The notes below the pieces were generated by a model that saw only the letters and a list, made by a program, of their open reading frames with translations, was not told the DNA's origin and made no database searches. From positions 186,001 through 250,000 of the forward strand of contig NZ_VCNA01000002.1 of the NCBI RefSeq assembly GCF_006170445.1: a DNA stretch of 64,000 bases. The letters are read 5' to 3'. The translations under genes and the position numbers were made by a program. The stretch comes from Brevibacillus dissolubilis (GTDB lineage: Bacteria; Bacillota; Bacilli; Brevibacillales; Brevibacillaceae). Shown one piece after another: positions 1 to 23,900 of this stretch (position 1 is the stretch's first letter; every line of letters starts with the position of its first letter).

Positions 1-11822
<11,822 letters not shown>

Positions 11823-11849
11823 ATGAGTTCAGCTCCTTCCGATTCAGGT

Positions 11850-11950
11850 CGCATAAAAAAGTGGGGGCTTCGTCAGATGTTTCTTGGTCGTCGTTGATGT
11901 TGGCCGATTCGCCTGTCTGGTCCTGCGAAGCCCCTCCTGCTCTTTATGCG
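11850..11950 (-). repeat. Long imperfect inverted repeat in the gap between two NRPS genes
   Basis: Arms at 11850-11872 and 11926-11950 are imperfect inverted copies with perfect ends (CGCATAAA and GGGGCTTCG blocks) and a 53-nt loop. On the minus-strand transcript the stem lies directly after the four-module NRPS stop and ends about 27 nt before the TTG start of the FAAL-NRPS. The second arm contains a run of six T after the GC-rich block, so it could act as a leaky terminator, an RNA-processing site or a translation-control element. Which of these applies is inference. Confidence 0.6.
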
Positions 11951-11972
11951 ATCACTTTTCCAAGCAAATGGA

Positions 11973-14900
11973 TCAAGTTAACGAGGTACTGCTGAGTTTT
12001 TCCTGAATCATGTTGGCCTGTGCTTGTACCGTTGTTCTCGTGAGGAAGGTCTTGAGTGGGATCTCCTCTTGGAAGACAAGCCGGATGCGGGATTGCAGGG
12101 TGAGTAGCAGCATCGAGTTGCCGCCAAGCTCGAAGAAGTCGTCTTCGGTACCGACAGATTCGACTCCCAGCAGCTCCTGCCAGAGTTGTACCAGCTTTTC
12201 TTCTATTTCATTGCTTGCCATAACAAAGGTACGGCCTGTTTTGATAGCTCCGTCTGGCTGTGGCAGGGCTTTGCGGTCGATTTTGCCGCTGGTGGTCAGT
12301 GGCATCTGCGGCACTCGGATGAAATAAGACGGGATCATGTATGCTGGCAACTGACCGCCTACATGTGCACGAAGATCAGGTACCGTCAAGTCTGTCGCGC
12401 TGGTGCTGACATAGTAGGCACACAGATGCTGTGTACCTTGTGCATCCTGATGAGGCACGATGACTGCTTCGCTGATGTCTTCATGTGCCAGCAGTACGGC
12501 TTCGATCTCGCCTGGCTCGATGCGGTAGCCCCGGATTTTGACCTGATTGTCGATACGTCCGAGGAACTCGATCTGACCATCAGGGAGCCACATCGCGAGG
12601 TCGCCGGTGCGGTACATTTTCTCTCCTGTTACAAACGGGTTCGGGACGAATTTGTCATGGGTCATCTCGGTATTGTTGAGGTAACCGCGTGCCAATCCGA
12701 TCCCTGCGATGCACAGCTCACCGGGTACTCCGGCAGGCTGGGGCTGGAGGTCGGCATTAACGATATAGATCTGGGTGTTGGTAATTGGTTTGCCGATCGG
12801 AACGGTGTTTTTCATGAGAAGTGGCTGGGTTGAAGCGACAGACTCGGACTCAGACGCGATCTCGATTTTGGACGCGGACTCAGTCTCGGACGTGGTCTTA
12901 GACGAGGCCCCGACTCCTGCTCCTCCCCCAGCTTCCCAATAGGTGGCGCAGACGGTCGATTCGGTCGGCCCGTAGGCATTGGTGTACACGACATGCGGTC
13001 CCCATAGGTTCACCAGGTCTTGTGTCGCCTCTGACCCCGCCGTGATCAGCCTGCGCAGGGATGGTGCCTGCTCTGGCTGCAGATAGATGGCATAGGTCGG
13101 TGGCAATGTCGCGATGGTGATGCCGTTCTCTTCCATGTATGCTCCAAAACGGCGGTAGTCATGGATCGTCTCTCTGGAGATCAGATAAAGCGTCGCACCC
13201 GTCAGCAGCGCCATGAAGGTCTCCCAGACAGACGCGTCAAAAGACGAGCTGGCGAACTGAACGATCCGATCTTGGGAAGACACTCCCCATTGCTGTTGGA
13301 AAAAGGCTTGCAGGTTGGCGATCCCCCGGTGCTCCACCATGACTCCTTTTGGCCGGCCTGTCGAGCCTGAGGTGTAGATGACGTAGGCGAGATCATCCGG
13401 CGTGCTGGTGCATGGCAGGTCGTCGGTCTCCTCCTCATGCAGGATCAGATCGTCAAGCAGGATCACCTCTGCCGCAAGCTCCACCTCCTGCTTCGCCAGC
13501 TCCAGCAATTTGCCCATGGCGACCTCTCTTTGGGTAAGCAGCCAGCTTGCCTTGCTGTTGTCGAGCATGTAGAGAATCCGCTCGGCTGGATATTCAGGGT
13601 CAATCGGCAGGTACGCACCTCCTGCTTTGAGAATCGCAAGGATGCTTACCACCATCTCCACTGAGCGTTCTGCCATCAGGGCGACGAGCGTATTAGGCTG
13701 TACGCCTTTTTGCTGTAAGATGCGGGCCAGTTGATTGGCTTCTTCATTCAACTCTGCGTAGGTCAGCTCTTCGTCTTCGAAAACCAGTGCGGTCTGATCA
13801 GGCGTGAGTTGTACCTGCTGTTCGAAGAGCTGGGAGATGGTTTTGTCTCTTGTCATGCTGGCTTGCGTCTGGTTGTATTCCACGAGCAGCTGGTGAAGCT
13901 CAGTCTCGGTCATCAGCTGTTGCTTGTCGATCGGACGGTCTGGGTCTTGGAGGATCAGCTGGAGACTGCGTCCGAAGTAGTGGATGAAGCGATGGGACAG
14001 ATGGGTCAAGCGGGTGTCGGCTTGGATATGGATGCCGAATGATTCGGTGTCGGTATGGATGTGCACGTTGAACATGGTGTGGGTGTGCTCGTCGTGGTGT
14101 TTGCGCTGTTGGTGGATGAGGTGCCCTCGCTCGGCAGATTCTAGAATTCGGGTGTCACTGAAATCGAACAGGGTGTCAAAGAACGGATTGTCTACACTCG
14201 CCGGTTCAAGTTCGGGTACAACCGCTTTTCCTTGGTTGCCGAGGGCTTGACCATCCTTTTCAAGATGTTCACTATGGTCGAACAATGCCACGATCTCCCG
14301 CAGCGGCAAGCATCCGAATGTCTCCACGTCCACTACTTTCCGATGCACGGTCTCTACCCACTCGCGCCATGTTGTCCCTTTTTGATGCTTCACTCGGACA
14401 GGTAACGTGTAGAGTCGGCTTCCGCATAACTCAGTTCCATCTTCGGACAGGTCATCTGGACGCCCATACTCATTCGCCCCAATCTCCCCAAGCCGCAGAC
14501 CCGCCAACAGGTCCTCATCCTCATAGACGAACATCCGCAGCGCACTCAGATAAGCGGCGAAGCAGGCAGAACGAATGGTCATACCGTTTTGGCCCGCCCA
14601 CTCCTCCAACGCTGACAGCAGGTCTGTATCATACGAGTGGCTCACCGTGGTGTTTGTGGACGTTTCCATCCCCTGTATTGCTTTATCTACTGGCAGTTGC
14701 AGACGTTTGTACTCCTCCAACTCTTTTTTCCAGAAGGCAGCTGCGGCCGAGTCCCCGTCAAAGACCCCACTTTTCGCTGCGGTTCCCACCTGCTCCACTG
14801 CCACTTCGATAGCGGACAGGGTCTGCTCTGGGCGGCTGATCATCTGGCTCATAATCTCCACATAATCCCCCGCCATCCGCTGAATCGTCGCTTCCTCAAA

Positions 14901-17900
14901 CAGTGCCGTACTGTATTCGATCTCCAGCGCGACCTGTTCGTCGTCCTCTGTCGCCTGGAAGGTCAGGTCAAACTTGCTGACCCGGTGCTCATATTCATAT
15001 GGAGTGAAAATCAGGCTGTCCCTCTTAATCGAAGCACGCTCCATATTTTGCAGGATGAACATAGTGTCAAACAGCGGATTGCGGCTCATGTCGCGGCGAA
15101 GCTCAAGCTTTTGGATCAGCTCCTCCAGCGGATAATCTTGATGCTCGAAGGCCGATAGGGTGCAATCCCGTACCTCCCGGATGAACTGCTCCACGGTCTT
15201 GTGTCCCTGTGGTTGATTGCGGAGCGCGAGCGAATTGATAAACATCCCAATCAGCCCCTGCACATCCGCATGGCTTCGGCCTGCTGTCGATGTCCCGACG
15301 ATGATGTCCTCTTGACCGCTGTATTTGCCAAGCAGAATGTTGTAAGCCGTAAGCATCACGGTGAACAGGGTCGTGTCATGTTCTTTGGCAAAATGGCGAA
15401 TGGCCTGTGTCAATCCGGCAGAGATATCTGTAGTGAGGCGGCTGCCTTCGAAGCTCTGTACCGCTGGCCTTGGATGATCGGTCGGCAGTTGCAGGACAGG
15501 CAGGTCCTTGGCAGATTCAGAGCCACCAAAAGTCTCCAGCCAGTATCGCTCCTGCTTCTCATACGCCTCAGACTGCACCCACGCTTTATGCCAGACAGCA
15601 AAATCTTTATAGTGAATCCGCAGGGACGGCAACTCTTCCCCCTCATACAGACGGATCAGCTCTTGGGTAAAGGTGCTCATTGATGTCCCGTCAGAAATGA
15701 TGTGATGCATATCCACCAGCAGCGCGTAGCGCCCCGCATCCAGGACAACCAGTGCGATCCGTATGAGCGGAGCCTTACTCAGATCAAACGGACGGATGAA
15801 ATCCTGTACGGTCTGCTCCAGCTTGCCCCCCTGCTCCCGTGCATCCAACACGGTAAACGGCAACTCCGCCACTGGATGAACCCGCTGCATCAGCACGTCG
15901 CCATTCATCTCAAAAGAGGTACGGAACACCTCGTGCCGCTCGATCATTTGCCCTACAGCGGTGCGGAATTGCTCTGTATCCACTACTCCCTCGATCAGCA
16001 GAACGGCTGGGATATTGTAATGGACGGCGGTCGGTTCGATCTGCTGCATGAAGTACATCCGCCGCTGTGCGGGTGATACGGGGTAGACGTCTTGTACGTC
16101 CACTGGTTCAATGCTTGTATATTGGCGGGTTTCCTGCGCACGGATCTGTTTTGCCATCCCCTGTAACATAGGCTGTGCAAACACATCTCGCAGGGAATAT
16201 TCCACTTGAAAATGCTTTTGGATGCGGGTGACCAGCTGCATCGCTCTTAACGAGTGGCCTCCGAGATCGAAGAAGTGGTCATTACGCCCGACACGCTCCA
16301 CACCCAAAAGTCCGCTCCACAGCTCAGCAAGCTGTGCTTCCACGTCGCCCTCTGGTGCGGCGTATTCGACTCCGCTGTGCAGCTGCCCGCTTGGTTCCGG
16401 TAAGGCTTTGCGGTCTACTTTTCCATTGGTAGTCAGTGGGATCTGCTCCAGCTGCACGAGAGCGGCAGGAAGCATGTACTCCGGCAAGCTAATAGCCAGA
16501 TATGCACGAAGCTCTGACAGGCTCCAGCTGCGGTCCGATACGAGATAGGCGCACAGGATGTGTGTCCCCGTCTCGTCCTGCTTCGCAAGTACGACCGCTT
16601 CTGTGATCGAGTCGTGTGCGAGCAGCTGTGCCTCGATCTCGCCAAGCTCGATGCGGTACCCACGGATTTTGACCTGATGATCGATCCGTCCCACATATTC
16701 GATGTTTCCGTCTGGTAGCATGCGGGCCAAATCCCCTGTGCGATACAGCCGCTCTCCTGGTGCATATGGATGGTCGACGAATTTTTCGCGGGTCAGATCG
16801 GTGTTATTGAGATAGCCTCTGGCGACACCGTCTCCACCCAGATGCAGCTCACCTGTGATGCCGACCGGCAAAAGCTTCTGTCCGGCATCCATGACGTAGG
16901 CGGTCGTGTTGGCAATCGGCTTACCGATCGGCACCGGATCAGCCAAAGCCCCGTCGAGATCGTAGTAGGTGGAGAAGGTCGTATTTTCCGTTGGGCCATA
17001 GATGTTGACCAGGCGTAAGGACGGGAATTTGGCTCGGACTTGTTCAACATGCTGGGACAGCATCGCTTCCCCGCCGACGAGTAGCGTACTCAATCCGGCG
17101 AACATCTCTTCCTGCTGCTGAGACAAGGAGTAAAAGAGTGCCGTGGTCAAGAACATCACCGTAATCCCATGTTTCTCGATAAGCTGTTGCAATTGATGGG
17201 CATCCAGCATGATGTCGGTCGGGACCAGTACAACCTGCAGACCGTTGAGCAGAGCACCCCAGACTTCAAAGGTGGTGGCGTCAAAGACGGTTGCGCCTGT
17301 CTGAAGAATGGCTTTTTCGGTGGAAAAATCGACGTAGTTGGTATTCTGGACAAGACGTACCACATTGCGGTGTTCGACCATGACGCCTTTTGGACGCCCG
17401 GTTGAGCCGGAGGTGTAGATGACGTAGGCAAGATCTTGTGGGGAGGCTGGGGTTGGGCTGGTATGCTGGGCATGTCCAGCTTCCTCCGAGACTCCAGCAT
17501 GCTCCACGCTCGCGTGTTTGCTAGAACACTGCGGATCATCCAGCAACAACACATCAAGTCTTGCGGTCAGCTCTGACAGCGCCGTCTCCTCCAGCCTTGC
17601 CGCCGTAGCTTGATGACACAGCATCCATTTGGCTTGGCTGTCTTCCAGCAGATAGGCGATCCTATCCACTGGGTAATCCGGATCGATCGGCACATAGGCC
17701 CCGCCCGCCTTCAAGATCGCCAGCATGCCGACGACCATATCGAGTGACTTCTCGACCATCAGTGCCACGAGTTGGTCACGAGCGACACCTCTGTCACAAA
17801 GCGCCTGCGCCATCTGGCTGGAGCGCTCGTCAAGCTCGCGGTAGGTGTACTGCTCCTCGCCCAGAATCACGGCCACCCGCTCTGGTGTCCTCGCCGCCTG

Positions 17901-20900
17901 TTCTGCAAACAGCTGGTGGATCGTCTTATCCCGTGGATACTCACGTGCCGTCTGGTTCCAATCGTGGAGCAGCATCTGCCCCTCCGCTTCGGTGATGATC
18001 TGCGTGTCCGCGATGGACTGCTCTGGACGAGCTGTCATCTGCCGCAGAATCTGCTGATAATGCTCTGCCATCCTGTAGATCGTATCCGGCTTGAACAGCT
18101 TCGTCGCATACTCGATGCCCAGCGCAATCTGCTCACCCTCTTCCATCGCTTCAAACGTCAGGTCGAACTTGCTCACCCGATACTCGTATTCAAATGGGCT
18201 AAACGTCAGGCCGTCCTGTTGAACCACTGCACGCTCCATATTCGGCATGGCAAACATCGTGTCAAACAGCGGGTTGCGGCTCAGATCGCGGTCGACCCCC
18301 AGCTTCTCGATCAGCTCCTCCAACGGATAATCCTGATGCTCAAAAGCCTGTATTGCATTCTCCCGTACTTCTTGCACGAATTCCCGCAGTGATTTTTGCC
18401 CCGTCGGTCGGTTGCGAAGCGGCAGGGTGTTAATGAACATCCCGATCAAGCGCTCCACATCTGGATGACTGCGGCCTGCGACCGGTGTGCCGACCACGAT
18501 ATCATCCTGTCCGCTGTATTTACTGAGCAATACGTTGTACGCCGCAAGCAGCACCATGTAGACCGTCGTATCGGTTTCTTTGGCAAAAGTACGGATCGCA
18601 GCCGTCAACTCCTCGTCGAGAGTAAGCCCGACCCTGTCGCCTTCGAAGCTTCTGACAGCAGGTCTTGGATAATCCGTCGGGAGCTGCAGGACGGGAAGCT
18701 CGTAATCAAAAGCCTGCAGCCAGTACTGCTCCTGCTTTTGATAAGCTTCGCTCTGCACCCAGCCCTCCAGCCATGCTGCATAATCCTTGTATTGAATCCG
18801 CAGTGGTGGCTGAGTTTCCCCTGCTTTCCCCGCATAGAACCCGATCAGCTCCTCGGTAAAGACAGCGATGGAAGTCCCGTCGGAGATGATGTGGTGCATG
18901 TCGATCAACAGCAGGTGCTTCTGGTCTGCTGTGGCATTTTCCGTGAGGTTGCCCTCTTCCGTAGTCTTGTCCGTGTCCCCAGTCACTTCAACCAGACCGA
19001 CTCGGATCAACGGAGCCTGTGTCAGGTCGAACGGACGGATGAAGTCCTTCACCACCGCTTCCAGCTCATGCTCCCCTGCCTGTTTCACTTCAATAGAAAG
19101 CTCCACCTGCGGATGAATCCGCTGCATCAGCGTCTCCTCCACCATCTCAAACGAGGTACGGAAGCCCTCATGCCGCTCCACCATCATCTGGACGGCGCTC
19201 TGGAGCCTGTCCGTATCCAGCCCGCCTTGGATGGTTAAGACGAACGGGATGTTGTACGAAATCGATGCCGGGGTCAGCTCCTGCATCACATACATGCGCT
19301 TCTGTGCCGGAGATACCGGATAGACCTCTCTCTCGCTTACTGGCTCAATCATCTGGTAGCGATGCGAGCCGAGTGATCCGATCCGCTCTGCCATTTCGCG
19401 CAGGGTCGGCTTCACGAACACATCACGCAACGGGAATTGTACGTCGAGCTGCTTGTGGATTTGGGCCACGAGTTGGATCGCTTTTAACGAATGGCCGCCG
19501 AGATCGAAGAAATGATCGTGTCGGCCCACCCTTTCTACGGCTAACAGCTCACTCCAGATTGTCGCCAATACATGCTCGGTGTGGTTGACCGGGGCTTCGT
19601 ATTCCACGCCGCTTTGCATAATTCCGGTTGGTTCCGGGAGTGCTTTGCGGTTGATCTTGCCGTTAGGGGTCAGCGGCATTTTATCCACTTGGACAAAAGC
19701 GGATGGCAGCATGTATTCCGGCAAGGTCTGTGCCATATGATGGCGCAGCTGTGGAAGTGTCCATGTGTCATCTGAAACCAGATAGACGCACAGATAGGTC
19801 TGGTTCTGCTCATCCCGCTTAGCCATGACGACAACCTCATGAATGGTCTCGTGTTTGAGCAGCTGTGCTTCGATCTCGCCCAGCTCGATGCGGTAGCCAC
19901 GGATTTTGACCTGATTGTCCATACGGCCCAGATATTCGATATTCCCATCTGGAAGCAGGCGGGCCAGGTCACCCGTGCGGTAGATTCGTTCACCTGGGAT
20001 GAACGGATGAGCAATGAATTTCTCTGCGGTCAGCTCTGCTTTATTCAGATAGCCTCTGGCAAGCCCGTCTCCGCCAACACACAGCTCCCCGACCAGCCCG
20101 ATTGGCAAGAGATTCAAACTCTCGTCCAGCACATAGGCAGTCGACTGCTTGATTGGTCGGCCGATTGGGATCGGATCGGCTACAGGCTCTTCGATCTCAT
20201 AGGTGGTGGAAAAGACGGTATTTTCCGTCGGGCCGTAGCCGTTGATCAGGCGAAGTGACGGGAACTTCTTCTTCACCCGCTCCATGTGTGGCCGTGATAC
20301 CGCATCCCCGCCTACCATCAGGGTCTTGAGGTTGGTGAAGAGGTCGATGTTTTGCAGTGACAGCTGGTTAAACAGCGGTGTCGTCAGCCACATCGTAGAG
20401 ATGTCGTGCTCATCGATCTTCTCTTGCAAAAGCTCGGCATCCATGATCACATGGTCAGGGACGAGTACCAGCTTCAGGCCATTCAACAGCGCGCCCCACA
20501 CCTCGAACGTGCAGACATCAAAGACGATGGCACACGTCTGCAGCACGCTCTTTTCCTGCTCCAGATCGAGATAGTTCGTGTTCTTGATCAGACGCACAAC
20601 GCCCCGGTGTTCTACCATGACGCCTTTTGGACGGCCGGTTGAGCCAGAGGTGTAGATGATATTGGCTAGGTCGGTCGCGGTATTGATGCACGGCAGGCGC
20701 TTCGCAGATTCTTCGTAGAGGCTCGGATCATCCAGCAAAAGAACTTCCGCGTCAAGCTGGCCGGAGATCACATCGGCGGCTCGGAGCTCATCCATGACCG
20801 CTTTTTGGCTGAGCAGAATCGGTGGTCGGCTGTCATCAAGCATGTACTGGATGCGGTCGGCCGGGTATGTCGGATCAATCGGCATGTAGGCCCCGCCTGC

Positions 20901-23900
20901 TTTCATCGTTGCGAGCATCCCGATGACCATCTCGGTTGATCGTTCCACCAGCAGAGCGACGCTTGTATCTCGCTGTACCCCTTTTCGGCGCAGGAGACGT
21001 GCCAGTCGGTTGGATCGCTCATCCAGTTGACGATAGGTCAGCACCTCTTCTCCGTATACGACCGCGACCTCATCTGGCGTCCGCTCCACCTGTTCGGCAA
21101 ACAGCTCCGTGATGGTCAGGTCACGCGGATAAGGCCCTTTGGTGTCATTGAACCGGGTGAGCAGCAGCTCCTTTTCCTGCTCGGTTACCATGTTGATCTC
21201 CCGCAGACGCGCTTGTGGATTACGGCTGATCTCTTGGACGATCTGGACAAAATGCCCCACCATCCGTTGCATGCTCTCAAGAGTAAACAGGTGTGTACTG
21301 TATTCCAGCTGGAAAAAGAGCTTCCCCTCGCGCTCGACAGCGGCCAGAGTGAGATCGAATTTGGCCACTTTGGGGTTGAAGGAATACGGTGTTAGCGTGA
21401 CGTCGGACATCTCGACTGCGTCTTGATCCATGTTTTGCAGGATGAACAACACGTCAAACAGTGGATTGCGGCTCACATCACGCTTGACGTTGAGCTTTTG
21501 CAGCAGTTCCTCCAGCGGGTAATCCTGATGCTCCATCGAGCGGATGACCATCTCTTTGACTTCCTGTACATATGTGGAGAAACGTTTCTCCTTGTCCGGG
21601 TAGCTCCTGAGTGCCAGTGTATTGACGAACATTCCAATCATCTGCTGGATGTCGGCATGATTGCGGCCTGCGACCGGAGTGCCGACGATGATATCTTCCT
21701 GTCCAGAATATTTGTGCAACAAGAGATAATACGCAGTCAGCAAGGTCATGTAGAGCGTGACACCGTGCTCCGCAGATAATTGGTGCAGAGCTTTGGTCTG
21801 TGCCTCGTCCAGCTCGAATTCGAGCAGATCCCCGTCGAATTGCTGGATCAGGGACCTGGTGTAGTCGGTCGGCAGTTCCAGCACAGGTGTCTCTTCATGA
21901 AATTGTTGCAGCCAGTAAGACTCCTGCTTCTGGTAGGCTTCTGACTGTAACCAGCTTTCAAGCCAGACCGCATAATCGGTGTATTGCAGGCGAAGCTCTG
22001 GGAGCTCAGCGCCTTGATACAGCTGGATCAATTCACGGGTAAAGGTGTTGAGCGATGTGCCGTCCGAGATGATGTGGTGCATATCGACGATCAGCAGATG
22101 GCTTGTCTCGCTTCTCTCAATCAGTCCGACGCGGATGAGCGGTGCTTGGCTCAGGTCAAATGGTCGGATGAAACCGCGTACGAGCTGCTCGACATCTTTG
22201 CCCCCTTGTTGATCTGCTTTCCTCTCGATCAGGGGAACGAGTGCTTCCGCCTCAGGCAACACCCGCTGCATCCATTCGTCGTTGATCTTTTCAAAATAGG
22301 TACGGAACGCGTCGTGTCTCTTCACCAACGACTGAATGGCGCCCTGGAGCCGTTCTTTGTCCAGATTCCCTTCGATCTGCAAAAGGGCCGGGATGTTGTA
22401 ATGGATGGAATCGGGTTCTAACTGTTGCATGACGAACACGCGCTTTTGGGCTGGGGTGACTGGGTATGTATCACGCCAGGCGCGCTCGATGGTCACATAT
22501 TGGCTGGAATCCAGCTTCATGATCCGCGAAGCCATCTCTTCCAAGGTCGACGCTGTGAAGACATCGCGCAGTGGATACACCACTTCGAATTGCTTCTGGA
22601 TGCGGGAGACGAGCTGTGTCGCTTTTAACGAATGCCCGCCCAGTGCGAAGAAATCATCGTGCAGGCCGACTTGTTCCACTCCGAGCAGTTCGCTCCAGAT
22701 CGCTGCCAGCTGCTTCTCCAGTTCGGTTCGCGGTGCGGTATACTCCGTCCCGCTCTGCATATGTCCTGTTGGTTCCGGCAATGCTTTGCGGTCGATTTTG
22801 CCGTTGATATTGAGCGGCATCGCTTCGAGCTGGACGAATGCGGCTGGGATCATGTAGTCCGGCAGTGCACTGCCCACCCATGCCCGTAGCTCGGCTAATG
22901 TCCAGGTGTGGTCGGATACGAGATAGGCACAGAGGTAGGTCTGATTGGATGCATCTTGCTTAGGGATGACCAGTACTTCGTGAATCGCATCATGACTGAG
23001 CAGCTGGGCCTCGATCTCTCCCGGCTCGATGCGGTACCCGCGGACTTTGACCTGCTGATCGATCCGTCCGAGGAATTCAATCGCTCCATCCTTGCGCCAG
23101 CGCGCCAGGTCACCGGTACGGTACATCCGCTCACCCGGAACAAATGGATTGGGTACGAATTTGTCCTCGGTCAGCTGCTGGTTGTTCAGATACCCGCGGG
23201 CCAGACCGTCACCGCCGACACACAGCTCACCTGCCACGCCTACCGGGAGCAGCCTCATATGACGGTCGACGATATATGCCGTGGAATGCTGAATCGGCCG
23301 GCCAATCGGGATCGGGTCGGTCACATCGGCGTCCATCGCAAAATAGGTGGAGAACGTCGTGTTTTCCGTTGGGCCATAAATGTTATGTAAATGAAGGGAC
23401 GGGCAGTTTTGCTGGACCTGCTCGATCTGCTGCTTGACCAGAACCTCACCGCCGACAAGCAACGTACGAAGCCCCGCGAAGGTCTCAGGATTCTGCTGGG
23501 CGAGTTGGGCGAATAGGGCCGTGGTGATGAACATGACAGACACCTGATGGCGCTCGATGGTTTCCTTCACCTGTACCGCATCCAGCATCACATGTTCAGG
23601 AACCAGCACCACAGATAGCCCGTTTAGGAGCGCTCCCCAGATCTCGAAGGTGCAGGCATCGAACACGATTGAGCCTGTCTGCAAAATACAGCGTTCCTGC
23701 GAAAAGTCCACATAGTTCGTATTCTTGACCAGCCTCACCGCGCCTCGGTGCTCGGCCATGACGCCTTTGGGACGGCCTGTGGAGCCGGAGGTATAGATGA
23801 CGTAGGCGAGGTCGTTTGGTTGGTTGATGAAGGTGAGACTGTCTGCGTAATCCTGATCATGATTCGCTTCATCCAGCAAAATCATCTCTGCTTTTGCCGA

